Shown: positions 34,960-47,160 of the stretch, one piece after another
Position numbering within the stretch: position 1 is the stretch's first letter
How the letters are laid out: every line of letters starts with the position of its first letter
Source: an uncultured Pelagibacteraceae bacterium
Lineage (GTDB): Bacteria; Pseudomonadota; Alphaproteobacteria; Pelagibacterales; Pelagibacteraceae
NCBI GenBank assembly: GCA_902529715.1
Contig: CABZXL010000001.1
Span: 65,162 to 115,694 of the forward strand
Length of the DNA: 50,533 nt
Direction: 5' to 3'
The notes under the pieces: generated by a model
What the model was told of the DNA's origin: nothing
Seen by the model: the letters and a program-made list of their open reading frames with translations, nothing else
Database searches by the model: none
Position numbers and translations under genes: made by a program

Positions 34960-35396
34960 TGGTTAAAGTTTTAGTTAAAAGACTTAATTCTAAAGTTAAG
35001 TTACCTGAGTATAAAACCAGTGGATCTTCAGGTATGGATTTGATGGCGGCTATTGAAAGTCCAATAAAAATTGCACCTTCTACTCTAGAATTAATTCCAA
35101 CAGGCTTGTCTATTGCAATACCAGAAGATTTAGAAATACAAATAAGACCTAGATCAGGACTTGCTGCAAAATCTAATATAGGTGTATTAAATTCACCAGG
35201 AACTATTGATAGCGATTATAGAGGTGAATTAAAAATAATATTATTTAATCATGGAAATCAAGATTTTATTGTAAATAACAATGATAGGATAGCTCAAATG
35301 GTATTAACTCCAATCCTAAAAATGGAGCTTGAAGAAGTAGATCAGTTGCCTGAATCTATAAGAGGATCGGGTGGCTTTGGATCGACTGGTAAATGA
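34959..35396 (+). CDS. dut: dUTPase
   Basis: Trimeric dUTP pyrophosphatase that keeps uracil out of DNA and makes dUMP for dTMP synthesis. All five family motifs are visible: SSGMDLMAA, RPRSGLAAK, SPGTIDSDYRGE, NDRIAQMVL and the C-terminal RGSGGFGSTG. Length 145. It overlaps coaBC by one base and the following moeB-like gene by four (ATGA), so the order coaBC-dut-moeB is translated as a coupled set. Confidence 0.97.
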   Translation: MVKVLVKRLNSKVKLPEYKTSGSSGMDLMAAIESPIKIAPSTLELIPTGLSIAIPEDLEIQIRPRSGLAAKSNIGVLNSPGTIDSDYRGELKIILFNHGNQDFIVNNNDRIAQMVLTPILKMELEEVDQLPESIRGSGGFGSTGK

Positions 35397-36151
35397 AAAA
35401 TATTCTTAATAAAAAATTAATAGAGAGGTATTCTAGACAAATAGTTTTAAAAGATGTTGGACCAACAGGACAAAAAAAAATAATAAAATCAAAAGTTTTA
35501 GTAGTTGGGGCAGGAGGATTGGGTTGCCCTGTAATTGATTATTTAAGCAGGGCAGGTGTTGGCAATATTGGGGTTGCCGATAATGATAAAGTAAACATTT
35601 CTAATATTCATAGGCAATCATTATATAGCTGTAAAGATATAGGAAAGTATAAAGTTAATGTTGTAAAACAAAAAATTAAACTGATTAACCCTAAAGTCAA
35701 AATAGATACTTTTAAAGTAAGAATTGAAAAAAAAAATATTGAAAAAATATTTAAAGATTATGATTTTATTGTTGATGGATCTGACAATTTTAAAACTAAA
35801 TTTTTACTGAATAAATACTGCTTAAATCATAAAAAAATTTTGATCGTAGGTGCAATCAGTAAAATGGATGGACACATTTTTACTTTTGATTTTAAAAATA
35901 AAAATGACCCGTGTCTAAAGTGCTTTTATCAATCAGATCCTTCTGATGAAGTATTAAACTGTGAATTTGAAGGTATACTGGGGCCAATAGCTGGAATAGT
36001 TGGCAGTATTCAAGCAATAGAAATTTTAAAGAAAATTTTGAATTTGAGTAAAGAATCAAATAAAAAAATCTTAATTTTGGATTTACTTAATTTAAATTTT
36101 AGAAAAGCAGAGTTTAATAAAAAGAAAAATTGTGTATGCAAAAATTTTTAA
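35393..36151 (+). CDS. moeB: ThiF/MoeB/HesA-family adenylyltransferase
   Basis: E1-like enzyme of 252 residues that adenylates the C-terminal Gly of a sulfur-carrier protein (MoaD or ThiS). Seen are RYSRQIVLKDVGPTGQ, the nucleotide-binding VLVVGAGGLGCPV, and the Zn cysteines CLKC with CVC at the C-terminus. GPIAGIVGSIQAIEILK is the conserved helix of MoeB. Whether it serves molybdopterin or thiamine is not decided here; no moaD or thiS gene is nearby. Overlaps dut by 4 bases. Confidence 0.85.
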   Translation: MKNILNKKLIERYSRQIVLKDVGPTGQKKIIKSKVLVVGAGGLGCPVIDYLSRAGVGNIGVADNDKVNISNIHRQSLYSCKDIGKYKVNVVKQKIKLINPKVKIDTFKVRIEKKNIEKIFKDYDFIVDGSDNFKTKFLLNKYCLNHKKILIVGAISKMDGHIFTFDFKNKNDPCLKCFYQSDPSDEVLNCEFEGILGPIAGIVGSIQAIEILKKILNLSKESNKKILILDLLNLNFRKAEFNKKKNCVCKNF

Positions 36152-36579
36152 TAATATTTTTTTTTTTATTAATCAATCCTTCTCTCGTCGTAGCTGAGGA
36201 AACCAATTATTTTGTTTCTTTAAAAAAAAATAAAGTATATGTGAGATATGGCCCAGGAAAAAATTATCCTATCAAATATATTTATAATAAAAAATTCTTA
36301 CCAATTAAAGTGATTGATAAAAAAGATAATTTTAGAAGAATAATAGATCATAAAAAAAATAGTGGTTGGATACATCAAATTATGCTTAGAAAATTAAATT
36401 CGTTGATCGTTCTTGAAGAAAAAATTGTTTTCAAAAAAAATAGTAAATTTTCAAAGCCATTGGTAAAATTAGAAAAGGGCAGATTAGTAATTATAAAAAA
36501 ATGTCTGCCTAATTGGTGCAGAATTGAAACAGAAAATTATTTAGGCTGGATAGAAACAAAAAATGTATGGGGAATTTAA
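36136..36579 (+). CDS. Secreted bacterial SH3-domain protein
   Basis: Predicted periplasmic protein of 147 residues. The signal peptide is MQKFLIIFFFLLINP...VVA, with likely cleavage near AEE. The mature part has a bacterial SH3-like fold (YVRYGPGKNYPIKYIYNK...GWIHQIML) and a second SH3-like half ending LGWIETKNVWGI. Such domains often bind peptidoglycan. I start at ATG 36136 instead of the in-frame TTG at 36130. It overlaps the moeB-like gene by 16 bases and faces katG. Confidence 0.82.
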   Translation: MQKFLIIFFFLLINPSLVVAEETNYFVSLKKNKVYVRYGPGKNYPIKYIYNKKFLPIKVIDKKDNFRRIIDHKKNSGWIHQIMLRKLNSLIVLEEKIVFKKNSKFSKPLVKLEKGRLVIIKKCLPNWCRIETENYLGWIETKNVWGI

Positions 36580-36585
36580 TTAAAA

Positions 36586-38835
<2,250 letters not shown>

Positions 38836-38889
38836 TATAGCAGAATTGTCCCACTCTAATTTTTTTAAATGATTTTAAAATGTTTGAGA

Positions 38890-39306
38890 CTAGTTATTAT
38901 TTTCAATTTTAACTAATACTTCTATTGATTTAATTTTCTTACCTGGTAAATTTTTTTTAATCTTTATATTATCAACATCTTCGTTATTTAAATCTATGAG
39001 CTCATTAGTATTTACATCAAGAAAATGATGGTGACTTGAAGTATTTGTATCAAAATAACTCTTATCACTGTTCACTGATATTTCTTTTAAATAGCCTTTT
39101 TTTTTAAAAGAATGAACTGTGTTATATATCGTCGCCAAAGATATTTTTTTATATGTTTTATTTTTTAACATTTTGGAAATATCATTAATCGTAAAATGAA
39201 AAGTTTTTTTTCTATTAAACAATAATTTACAAATTTCCAATCTTTGCTTAGTAGGTCTCAACCCCGATGACCTTAGTTTTTCAATAAATATGCTATTATT
39301 ATCCAT
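38890..39306 (-). CDS. irr: Iron-response regulator Irr (Fur family)
   Basis: Fur-superfamily regulator, 138 residues from ATG 39306 (an in-frame TTG at 39327 is less likely). The winged-helix part is GLRPTKQRLEICKLLF then ISLATIYNTVHSFKKKGYL. The segment KSYFDTNTSSHHHF with three His at 92-94 is the Irr signature seen in rhizobia, where the His-rich site binds haem or metal. The N-terminal haem motif GCPWHD of Bradyrhizobium is absent, as in many Irr. No C-x2-C zinc pairs, which argues against Fur, PerR or Zur. Divergent from fabA. Confidence 0.85.
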   Translation of the reverse strand: MDNNSIFIEKLRSSGLRPTKQRLEICKLLFNRKKTFHFTINDISKMLKNKTYKKISLATIYNTVHSFKKKGYLKEISVNSDKSYFDTNTSSHHHFLDVNTNELIDLNNEDVDNIKIKKNLPGKKIKSIEVLVKIENNN

Positions 39307-39384
39307 TTTTTGACAAATATATAACAAACCAAAAAAATTTGTATATTGTAATTTTAATAAATAAAGTATTAAAGATCTATATTT

Positions 39385-39888
39385 ATGGAAAAAAAATCAT
39401 CATATAGCTATGAGGAATTAATTAATTGTGGAAATGGTGAGCTTTTTGGTCCAGGAAATGCCAAATTACCACTTCCTCCAATGCTTATGTTTGATAGAAT
39501 AATAGAAGTTAAAGAAGATAATGGTGCTTTCAAAAAAGGCTCTATTACTGCTGAGCTAGATATTAAAGATGACCTTTGGTTTTTCAATTGTCATTTTAAA
39601 GAAGATCCGGTTATGCCTGGATGTCTTGGTTTAGATGCAATGTGGCAGCTGGTAGGTTTTTATCTAGGATGGCTTGGTAATCCTGGCAAGGGAAGAGCCT
39701 TGGGAGTTGGCACTGTAAAATTTACTGGTGAAGTTTTAAAAAGTGTAAAAAAAGCAAAATATATAATTGATATGAAAAAAATTATGTCTCCAAATGGAAC
39801 AACAGTTGGTTTGGCAAATGGAGTTTTATTAGCAGATGAAAAAAAAATTTACTCAGCAGAAAACTTAAAAGTAGGATTGTTTAAATAA
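39385..39888 (+). CDS. fabA: 3-hydroxydecanoyl-ACP dehydratase/isomerase
   Basis: Key enzyme of the anaerobic unsaturated fatty acid pathway: dehydrates 3-hydroxydecanoyl-ACP and isomerises the trans-2 to the cis-3 product. The catalytic His is in [15 protein letters not shown] and the partner acid in [24 protein letters not shown] is typical of FabA rather than FabZ. 167 residues. Its stop overlaps fabB by one base (TAATG). The 78-base spacer to divergent irr holds the promoter. Confidence 0.97.
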   Translation: MEKKSSYSYEELINCGNGELFGPGNAKLPLPPMLMFDRIIEVKEDNGAFKKGSITAELDIKDDLWFFNCHFKEDPVMPGCLGLDAMWQLVGFYLGWLGNPGKGRALGVGTVKFTGEVLKSVKKAKYIIDMKKIMSPNGTTVGLANGVLLADEKKIYSAENLKVGLFK

Positions 39889-41099
39889 TGAAAAGAGTAG
39901 TAGTTACCGGTATTGGAATTGTATCTTGTTTAGGTAATAATCAAGAAGAAGTTTATCAATCTTTGTTAAATTCAAAATCTGGAATTACATTTTCTGAAGA
40001 ATATAAAGAATATAACTTAAAAAGTAATGTTCACGGTAAACCAAATATTAAACTTGAAGACCATGTTGATAGAAAATTTATAAGATTTATGGGGCCTGGC
40101 TCAGCGTACAATTATATTTCTATGACTGAAGCAGTTAAAGACTCTGGGCTAGAAGAAAAAGACGTAAGTAATGTTTTAACTGGAATGATTATGGGATCTG
40201 GTGGACCATCAATTGAAAATGTTATTCTAGCAGCTGATAAAACTAGAGAAAAAAATCCAAAAAAAATGGGACCATTTGTTGTTCCAAGAACTATGTCTAG
40301 CACTGCTTCTGCTACTTTGGCAGTACCATTTAAAATTAAAGGAGTTAATTATACAATTAGTTCAGCATGTGCAACCAGTGGTCATTGTATTGGGAATGCA
40401 ATGGAACTAATACAACTTGGAAAGCAAAAAATCGTATTTGCAGGTGGAAGTGATGAAGTTCATTTTGCAATGACAGCAATGTTTGATGCTATGACTGCTC
40501 TTTCTTCAAAATATAATGATACTCCTGATAAAGCATCTAGACCATATGATAAAACTAGGGATGGATTTGTAATATCAGGTGGAGGTGGAGTTTTAGTTTT
40601 AGAAGAGTACGAACATGCAAAAGCAAGAGGTGCAAAAATTTATGCTGAATTAACTGGCTATGGAGCAACTTCTGATGGATATGATATGGTAGCTCCATCT
40701 GGAGAAGGGGCCGTAAGATGTATGCAAATGGCTTTAAATACAAGTAAAAACAAAATTGATTATATAAATACACACGGAACTTCGACACCAGTTGGTGATA
40801 TAACTGAATTAAAAGCTGTGGGAGAAGTCTTTAAAGAAAATATTCCTAAAATAAGTTCTACAAAGTCTCTTTCAGGTCACTCGTTAGGCGCTACTTCAGT
40901 GCATGAGGCTGTTTATAGTTTAATTATGATGAAAAATAACTTTATTTCAGCTTCTATAAACATAACTGATATGGATGATGAGGCAAAAAAATATCCCATA
41001 GTTACAAAAGTTGAAAAAGATGTAATTTTAAATTCTATTATGTCTAATAGTTTTGGATTTGGAGGAACTAACGCAACTTTAGTTTTTGAAAAGGTATAA
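39888..41099 (+). CDS. fabB: 3-oxoacyl-ACP synthase I
   Basis: Condensing enzyme that elongates fatty acids and, with FabA, makes unsaturated chains. The Cys-His-His triad is [23 protein letters not shown] and LSGHSLGAT. Length 403 fits KAS I. Start ATG overlaps the fabA stop; fabI follows 3 bases later. The pair fabA-fabB next to each other supports KAS I (FabB) rather than FabF. Confidence 0.96.
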   Translation: MKRVVVTGIGIVSCLGNNQEEVYQSLLNSKSGITFSEEYKEYNLKSNVHGKPNIKLEDHVDRKFIRFMGPGSAYNYISMTEAVKDSGLEEKDVSNVLTGMIMGSGGPSIENVILAADKTREKNPKKMGPFVVPRTMSSTASATLAVPFKIKGVNYTISSACATSGHCIGNAMELIQLGKQKIVFAGGSDEVHFAMTAMFDAMTALSSKYNDTPDKASRPYDKTRDGFVISGGGGVLVLEEYEHAKARGAKIYAELTGYGATSDGYDMVAPSGEGAVRCMQMALNTSKNKIDYINTHGTSTPVGDITELKAVGEVFKENIPKISSTKSLSGHSLGATSVHEAVYSLIMMKNNFISASINITDMDDEAKKYPIVTKVEKDVILNSIMSNSFGFGGTNATLVFEKV

Positions 41100-41102
41100 T
41101 TT

Positions 41103-41888
41103 ATGAGTTTAATGAAAGGTAAAAAAGGGCTAATAATGGGTGTCGCCAATGAGAGATCTATTGCTTGGGGTATTTCTCAAAAATTAGCTGAATCTGGAGC
41201 TGAATTAGCATTTACTTATCTAGGAGATGCCTTAAAAAAAAGAGTAGTTCCTTTAGCGGAAAAATTAAATTCAAATTTAACATTTAGTTGTGATGTAGAA
41301 AGTAAAGAAGAAGTAATTAAACTTTTTGAAGACATAAAATCAAAATGGGGCCAAATTGACTTTGTTGTTCATGCGGTTGCATTTTCTGATAAATCAGAAT
41401 TATCAGGAGAATATTTAAATACAACAAGAGAAAATTTTTTAAGAAGTATGTTAATTTCATGTTTTTCATTTACTGAAGTTGCAAAAGAAGCTTCCAAAAT
41501 AATGAACAAGGGTGCGAGCATGCTTACATTAACTTACGAGTCTAATAAAGCTATCCCAAACTATAATGTAATGGGTGTTTGTAAATCAGCACTTGAGGCA
41601 AGTGTAAAATACTTAGCTAGAGATTTGGGTTCAAAAGGAATTAGAGTAAACGCAATAAGCGCTGGGCCAATTAAAACTTTAGCAGCATCAGCAATTGGTG
41701 ATGCAAAATTTCTGTATAAATGGAACGAGGATCATTCTTTTTTAAAAAGAAATGTAGATATTCACGATGTTGGTAATTCAGCTTTATATTTATTAAGTGA
41801 TCTTGGGGGTGGAGTTACTGGTGAAATTCACTATGTAGATGCCGGATACAACAAAGTAGGAATGCCAGACCCAAAAAATATTAGTTAA
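41103..41888 (+). CDS. fabI: Enoyl-ACP reductase (NADH)
   Basis: Short-chain dehydrogenase-type enoyl-ACP reductase, last step of each fatty acid elongation cycle. The N-terminal GVANERSIAWGISQKLAE is the FabI cofactor site, and the catalytic Tyr and Lys are in Y-NVMGVC-K (Y-x6-K). Length 261. It closes the irr-facing fabA-fabB-fabI operon; a tiny basic ORF follows 5 bases downstream. Confidence 0.97.
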   Translation: MSLMKGKKGLIMGVANERSIAWGISQKLAESGAELAFTYLGDALKKRVVPLAEKLNSNLTFSCDVESKEEVIKLFEDIKSKWGQIDFVVHAVAFSDKSELSGEYLNTTRENFLRSMLISCFSFTEVAKEASKIMNKGASMLTLTYESNKAIPNYNVMGVCKSALEASVKYLARDLGSKGIRVNAISAGPIKTLAASAIGDAKFLYKWNEDHSFLKRNVDIHDVGNSALYLLSDLGGGVTGEIHYVDAGYNKVGMPDPKNIS

Positions 41889-41893
41889 ATATT

Positions 41894-42007
41894 GTGTCAA
41901 AAAGATATAGCGGTAAATCATTTAAAGATTCAAGTGTAATGAAAAAACCTAAATTATCTCTTAAGGAAAAAAGAAAATTAAAAAAAGAGAAGAAAAAGAA
42001 AAGTTAA
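41894..42007 (+). CDS. Possible 37-residue basic protein (GTG start)
   Basis: After fabI, a GTG-started ORF encodes SKRYSGKSFKDSSVMKKPKL followed by a Lys-rich end (LSLKEKRKLKKEKKKKS). It is 5 bases past fabI and ends one base before the convergent gene, so it fills the gap. The N-terminal 15 residues are not merely poly-Lys, which suggests real coding, but no Shine-Dalgarno is evident and the start is not ATG. An internal ATG at 41939 would leave only 22 residues. Function unknown; nucleic acid or ribosome binding is possible from charge. Confidence 0.45.
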   Translation: MSKRYSGKSFKDSSVMKKPKLSLKEKRKLKKEKKKKS

Positions 42008-42008
42008 T

Positions 42009-42233
42009 TTAACAACAACTGCAGCTTTTTTTCTGATTTTTATCTATTTTATCAGTGTTAATTACTTCTTCTAATTCTTTTTTCTTTAATTCAGCTGCAT
42101 TTTTTTCTCTTAAAAGTTTGTCTTCGAAGTAAGCATAAAGAGATGAAAAACCTAATTTGATTGCTTTTTTTTGCTCATAATTTTTTCTCCCTTTAAGATT
42201 ATCAATTATTTTAATAATTTCTTGCTTTTGCAT
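42009..42233 (-). CDS. Conserved-looking 74-residue protein with C-terminal Cys cluster
   Basis: A 74-residue charged helical protein, starting 9 bases after the pnp stop on the same strand, so likely the last gene of the nusA-pnp operon. The N-terminal half is MQKQEIIKIIDNLKGRKNYEQ then KKAIKLGFSSLYAYFEDKLL. A Lys/Glu-rich segment follows, and the end is KSCSCC, with three Cys in the last four residues. That tail could bind metal or be a redox site. I do not recognise the family. No signal peptide. Confidence 0.75.
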   Translation of the reverse strand: MQKQEIIKIIDNLKGRKNYEQKKAIKLGFSSLYAYFEDKLLREKNAAELKKKELEEVINTDKIDKNQKKSCSCC

Positions 42234-42242
42234 ATTAACTTT

Positions 42243-44315
42243 CTAGACAGCAGCTTGTTTAATAGAAAGTTTTACTTTACCTCTATCAAAGCCTATGACT
42301 TTAACTTTAACTGCATCACCTTCTTTGACAACATCAGTTACTTTAGCTACTCTTTTATCAGCTAACTCTGAAATATGAACAAGACCATCTTGTTTTCCAA
42401 GAAAGTTAACAAATGCTCCAAATTCCATAATTTTCATAACTTTACCATTATAAATCTTATTTAATTCAGCTTTAGCGGTAAGATCTTTAATAAATTGTAA
42501 AGCAATGCTTCGAGATTCTTCATCTGGCGCTGCAACCGTTACAACTCCTTCGTCATTAACATCTACTTTGGCACCTGATTTTTCAACTATTTCTCTTATT
42601 GTTGCTCCACCTTTTCCTATAACAGTTGCGATATCTTTTTTATCTACTGTTATTTTTTCCATCTTAGGAGTATACTTACCAACACCATCTCTGGATTTAT
42701 CTAAAGCTTTATTCATTTCTTCCAAGATATGTATTCTTCCATCTTTAGCTTGTTTTAAAGCTTGTTCCATTATTTCAAATGTAATTCCAGTAATCTTAAT
42801 ATCCATTTGAAGAGATGTAATTCCAACTTTAGTTCCAGCAACCTTAAAATCCATATCACCTAAATGATCCTCATCTCCAAGAATGTCTGATAGTACACTA
42901 AAGTCATCACCTTCTTTGATTAATCCCATTGCAATACCTGCAACAGGTTCTTTTATTGGAACGCCAGCATCCATTAATGCTAATGAAGTTCCACAAACTG
43001 TTGCCATTGATGATGATCCATTAGATTCTGTAATCTCTGATACAACTCTAAATGTGTAAGGAAAACTTTCTTTCGATGGTAAAGATGAATTAATTGCTCT
43101 CCATGCAAGTTTTCCATGTCCAATTTCTCTTCTTCCAGTACCAATTCTTCCAGTTTCTCCAACTGAGAATGGTGGAAAATTATAATGAAGCATAAACCTT
43201 TCTCTTTGAAGACCTTCTAAACTTTCAATTCTCTGTTCATCATCTGAAGTTCCAAGTGTAGTTGTAACTATTGCTTGCGTTTCACCTCTTGTAAACAAAG
43301 CAGAACCATGTGTTCTTGGCAAAATTCCAACTTCACACATAATTGGTCTTACATCTGAAAGTCCTCTTCCATCAATTCTATTCTTATTTTTTAAGATATC
43401 TGTTCTAACTATTTTTTTTTCTAAATTTTTAAGTTCAGAACTAACATCTAAGTCTGTAAAGTTTTCATTTTCTTCAAAAAGTTTTTTTGCTTTATCAGTT
43501 ATTTCAGATATTAAATTTGATCTTTCTTGCTTATCTCTTACTGAAAAAGCTTTTTTTAACTCATCAGTAAATTCTTCTTCAATTTTTTTCTTAACTTCAG
43601 AAAGATCTTTTTTCTCTACAATCCAATCTGTTTTTTTACATTCTGCAGCAAGCTCTTCAATCATATTAATTACTGGGATGAAATTTTCATGACCAAATTT
43701 AACTGCGTTTAACATTTCTTCTTCAGTTAATCCGCTTGTTTCTGACTCAACCATTAAAACTGCATCTTTTGTTCCTGCCACAACAAGATCCAATTTTGAA
43801 TTTTCTAATTCTTTTTTTGAAGGATTAAGAACATAATTGCCATCAACAAAACCAACTCTAGATGCTCCAACAGGCCCCATAAATGGCATACCTGAAATGG
43901 CTAAAGCTGCTGATGAGGCAATTATTGACAATATATCTGCTTCATTTTCTTTATCATAAGAAATTACTGTTGGAAGTAATTGTACTTCATTTTTAAATTC
44001 ATCTGGAAACAATGGTCTAATAGGTCTATCAATCAACCTAGAAATTAATGTTTCGCTTTCAGTTGGTCTTGCTTCTCTTTTAAAATAACCACCTGGAATT
44101 TTTCCAGCTGCATAATACTTTTCTTGATAATTTACCGATAGTGGAAAGTAATCTATATCTGGATTTATTTTTTTTGCTCCCACAACAGTTGCTAAAACAA
44201 CTGTTTCTCCACATTTTGCAATTATTGCTCCATCGGCTTGTCTTGCAATTTTTCCTGTTTCTAAACTTAATTTTTTACCGTTTAGCTCGATTTCTTTTTT
44301 AAATACTTTAAACAT
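42243..44315 (-). CDS. pnp: Polyribonucleotide nucleotidyltransferase
   Basis: 3'-to-5' phosphorolytic exoribonuclease of mRNA decay. Two RNase PH-like domains are visible (first near [23 protein letters not shown]; second near [22 protein letters not shown]), then a KH domain with [11 protein letters not shown] and a C-terminal S1 domain ([26 protein letters not shown]). 690 residues is normal. It follows rpsO by 6 bases, the classic order. Confidence 0.98.
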   Translation of the reverse strand: MFKVFKKEIELNGKKLSLETGKIARQADGAIIAKCGETVVLATVVGAKKINPDIDYFPLSVNYQEKYYAAGKIPGGYFKREARPTESETLISRLIDRPIRPLFPDEFKNEVQLLPTVISYDKENEADILSIIASSAALAISGMPFMGPVGASRVGFVDGNYVLNPSKKELENSKLDLVVAGTKDAVLMVESETSGLTEEEMLNAVKFGHENFIPVINMIEELAAECKKTDWIVEKKDLSEVKKKIEEEFTDELKKAFSVRDKQERSNLISEITDKAKKLFEENENFTDLDVSSELKNLEKKIVRTDILKNKNRIDGRGLSDVRPIMCEVGILPRTHGSALFTRGETQAIVTTTLGTSDDEQRIESLEGLQRERFMLHYNFPPFSVGETGRIGTGRREIGHGKLAWRAINSSLPSKESFPYTFRVVSEITESNGSSSMATVCGTSLALMDAGVPIKEPVAGIAMGLIKEGDDFSVLSDILGDEDHLGDMDFKVAGTKVGITSLQMDIKITGITFEIMEQALKQAKDGRIHILEEMNKALDKSRDGVGKYTPKMEKITVDKKDIATVIGKGGATIREIVEKSGAKVDVNDEGVVTVAAPDEESRSIALQFIKDLTAKAELNKIYNGKVMKIMEFGAFVNFLGKQDGLVHISELADKRVAKVTDVVKEGDAVKVKVIGFDRGKVKLSIKQAAV

Positions 44316-44321
44316 TTTTTT

Positions 44322-44570
44322 CTATTTCCTTAAATTTAATTTTGTTATTACATTCTGATAAGAATCTAGTTTATTTTTTTTTAAATAATCTAGTAATTTT
44401 TTTCTCTTATTTACTGCTTTTAACAAGCCTACTGAGGAATGTTTATCTTTCTTAAACTTTTTTATATGAATTGATAAATTTTTAATTTTACTAGTTAATT
44501 CTGCTATTTGAAACTCTGAAGATCCTGTGTCTTTATCGTGAATAGCAAGTTCTTTACTCTTTTTGTTCAT
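44322..44570 (-). CDS. rpsO: Ribosomal protein S15
   Basis: Binds 16S rRNA in the platform. The core DTGSSEFQIAELTSKI and SSVGLLKAVNKRKKLLDYLKK is clear. At 82 residues it is about 7 shorter than E. coli S15, with the first helix trimmed. It lies between rbfA (8 bases) and pnp (6 bases). Confidence 0.96.
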   Translation of the reverse strand: MNKKSKELAIHDKDTGSSEFQIAELTSKIKNLSIHIKKFKKDKHSSVGLLKAVNKRKKLLDYLKKNKLDSYQNVITKLNLRK

Positions 44571-44578
44571 TTTTTTCC

Positions 44579-44944
44579 TTATTTATTTGTTTGTTTTATT
44601 AAGTTTTCAATTTTTTCAGCATAATCAAAAGATTCATCTTTAACAAACAAAAGCTTTGGTAAATACTTCATTGTTATTTTTTTTGATAAAACTTTTCTGA
44701 TTACAAATGAAAATTCTTTTAATTTGTTTACTGACTCTTGAGCATTTTTTCCACCAAGTGGTAAAACAAATGCTTTAGCAATTTTTAGATCTTGGCTCAT
44801 TCTTACTTCAGTAACAGTTATTTCTTTTGTTTCAATATTGGGAAGCTTAGCTTCATCTCTTAGAAAAATCATTCCTAGAGCTTGCTTTACCATCTCTCCC
44901 ACTCTTAATTGTCTTTGCGATACTGGTTTTCCTAGTTTGCTCAT
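44579..44944 (-). CDS. rbfA: Ribosome-binding factor A
   Basis: 30S maturation factor with a KH-like fold, 121 residues. The visible family pattern is SQRQLRVGEMVKQALGMIF, then ITVTEVRMSQDLKIAKAFVLPLG, then SFVIRKVLSKKITMKYLPKLLFVKDESFDYAEKIENLI. It begins one base after the infB stop, and rpsO follows. No truB gene lies between rbfA and rpsO, where it is often found in other bacteria. Confidence 0.95.
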   Translation of the reverse strand: MSKLGKPVSQRQLRVGEMVKQALGMIFLRDEAKLPNIETKEITVTEVRMSQDLKIAKAFVLPLGGKNAQESVNKLKEFSFVIRKVLSKKITMKYLPKLLFVKDESFDYAEKIENLIKQTNK

Positions 44945-44945
44945 T

Positions 44946-47150
44946 CTATATTGTTCTTTCAGTTACAGTAGAATTATATACTTCAATAATATCTTTTTTT
45001 TGAAAATCATTAAAATTTTTGATTGTAATTCCACATTCTAATCCTGCGGATACCTGTTTTGCTTGATTCTTTTCTCTAAAAATTGATCCAATTTTTCCAC
45101 TAAATACTATTGTGCCATCACGAATTATTCTTACGCTAGAATCTTGCAAAATTTCTCCTTCGATTACTTTTGAACCTGCAACTTTTCCAACTTTTGAAAC
45201 TTTAAATATTTCAAGAATTTCAGCTGATCCAATTACTTTTTCCTCTACATTAGGTGTTAGTAAGCCAGACATTCTTTGTTTAACAAAATCTAATAGTTCA
45301 TAAATAATATTGTATGAATTAATTTTTATTTTTTCTATTTCAGCAACTTTCTTTGCTTCTTTGCTTGGTTTTACATTGAATGCAATTAGAATTGCATTAG
45401 ATGCTTTAGCCAATGAAACATCTGTTTCAGTTATCATTCCTATATCTGATAAAATTATCTTTGGTTTAACTTCTTCATGTTTTATTTGAGAAATTGCATT
45501 TTTTATTGCTTCAGAAGATCCATGAACATCAGATTTAATTATTATATTTAATTCTTCAGATGTTTTATCTTTAAATGCTGAATCTTGAGTTACAAATGTT
45601 AGTGGGTTTTTTCCTTGTTGATTTTCTTGTATTCTAGCTTCGCACAATAATTTAGCTTCTTTCTCATTTTCCAAAACTATAAAATCATCTCCTGCTTTTG
45701 CTGCACCATTGATTCCTAAAACTTCTATTGGTGTTGATGGGTTTGCTTCATTTATATTTAAACCTTGATCATTAATCAATGCTCTTACTTTTCCCCATTT
45801 CATTCCACTAACAAAATAATCTCCTTTTTTTAAAGTTCCCGTAGTCACAATTATATTTACTATTGGACCTCTGCCAATATCAATTTTGGATTCCATAACT
45901 ACTCCATTAGCTTTTATTTCATAATCTGTTTTTAAATCTAACAATTCGGCTTGTAACAAGACTGACTCGATTAATTTATCAAGATTTTTTTTTGTTTTTG
46001 TAGATATTTCTACCATTAAAGTATCTCCTGATAAATCTTCGGCTATTAATTCATGTTCTAATAATTGGTTTTTTATTTTTTGCGGGTCAGCCTCTGGAAG
46101 ATCACATTTATTAATTGCTACTACAATTGGAACTTTTGCTGCTTTAGCATGTTTTATTGACTCTATAGTTTGTGGTTTTACTCCATCATCTGCAGCAACA
46201 ACTAATATAACCAAATCTGTTAATTTAGAACCTCTTGCTCTCATTTCTGTAAATGCTGCATGTCCCGGTGTATCTATAAAAGTAATTTTATTTGAATTAT
46301 AATTTATTTGATAAGCACCTAGGTGTTGTGTAATTCCTCCAAATTCTCCAGATACAACATTTGCCTTTCTCAAAACATCTAATACTGATGTTTTACCATG
46401 ATCTACATGGCCCATAACAGTAACTATTGGAGGTCTACTTTTTAAATTTTCTGACTTTATTTCTTTAATTTTTTTTATTTTTTCTTCTGCTTTTTCTTCT
46501 TTAATTGGATTATGCCCAAATTCTTGAACTAAATATTCTGCTATATCAGAGTTAATACTATGATTAATTGTTGCAGTTACACCCATTGATAAAAGATGTT
46601 TAATAATACTACTAGACTGTTCAGCCATTCTATTAGCCAACTCTCTAATAGTAATTACTTCGGGGATATTAACATCTCTTTTAACAGGTTTTAGATCCTC
46701 AATCTTTTCATCTTTTTTTAGTTCTTTGTTTTCCTTTTTTTTTGCTCTTTTTAGAGAAGCCAAGCTTCTTCCTTTAAATCCAATTTCTTCCTCACTTAAT
46801 GCTCTTGATACAGTTAGTTTTAATTCTCTTCTCTTAGAACCAATTTTTCCTTTTTGAACATTTTCCCCTTTAAGTCTTTTAGTTGCCCTCTGTTCAGCTA
46901 GTTTCCTTTTTTCAAAATCATTTGCAGCAAATGGTTTAGCAAATGTGGTTTCTCTAGGAACAAAATTAGCTTTTGGTTTGTTATATGTACTTTTTTGAGA
47001 CCCAGTTTTTGAAAATGAGCCTTTTAAACCAAATCTATTTTTTTTTCCAATTACTACTGAGTTTTTTCCCTGTGATTTTGCTAATTCTATATTATCTATA
47101 GTTTTTTTTGAACTTCCAGAAATAGTTAACTTTAATTTTTTCTTCTCCAT
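44946..47150 (-). CDS. infB: Translation initiation factor IF-2
   Basis: GTPase that brings fMet-tRNA to the 30S subunit. G-motifs: GHVDHGKTS (G1), GGITQHLGA (G2), DTPGHAAF (G3), NKCD (G4). The N-terminal ~240 residues are Lys-rich and short for the family, including the IF2-N-type segment EVITIRELANRMAEQSSSIIKHL. Total length 734 against about 890 in E. coli. It begins 10 bases after nusA; no ylxR gene lies between. Confidence 0.98.
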   Translation of the reverse strand: MEKKKLKLTISGSSKKTIDNIELAKSQGKNSVVIGKKNRFGLKGSFSKTGSQKSTYNKPKANFVPRETTFAKPFAANDFEKRKLAEQRATKRLKGENVQKGKIGSKRRELKLTVSRALSEEEIGFKGRSLASLKRAKKKENKELKKDEKIEDLKPVKRDVNIPEVITIRELANRMAEQSSSIIKHLLSMGVTATINHSINSDIAEYLVQEFGHNPIKEEKAEEKIKKIKEIKSENLKSRPPIVTVMGHVDHGKTSVLDVLRKANVVSGEFGGITQHLGAYQINYNSNKITFIDTPGHAAFTEMRARGSKLTDLVILVVAADDGVKPQTIESIKHAKAAKVPIVVAINKCDLPEADPQKIKNQLLEHELIAEDLSGDTLMVEISTKTKKNLDKLIESVLLQAELLDLKTDYEIKANGVVMESKIDIGRGPIVNIIVTTGTLKKGDYFVSGMKWGKVRALINDQGLNINEANPSTPIEVLGINGAAKAGDDFIVLENEKEAKLLCEARIQENQQGKNPLTFVTQDSAFKDKTSEELNIIIKSDVHGSSEAIKNAISQIKHEEVKPKIILSDIGMITETDVSLAKASNAILIAFNVKPSKEAKKVAEIEKIKINSYNIIYELLDFVKQRMSGLLTPNVEEKVIGSAEILEIFKVSKVGKVAGSKVIEGEILQDSSVRIIRDGTIVFSGKIGSIFREKNQAKQVSAGLECGITIKNFNDFQKKDIIEVYNSTVTERTI

Positions 47151-47160
47151 AAGTCATCTC

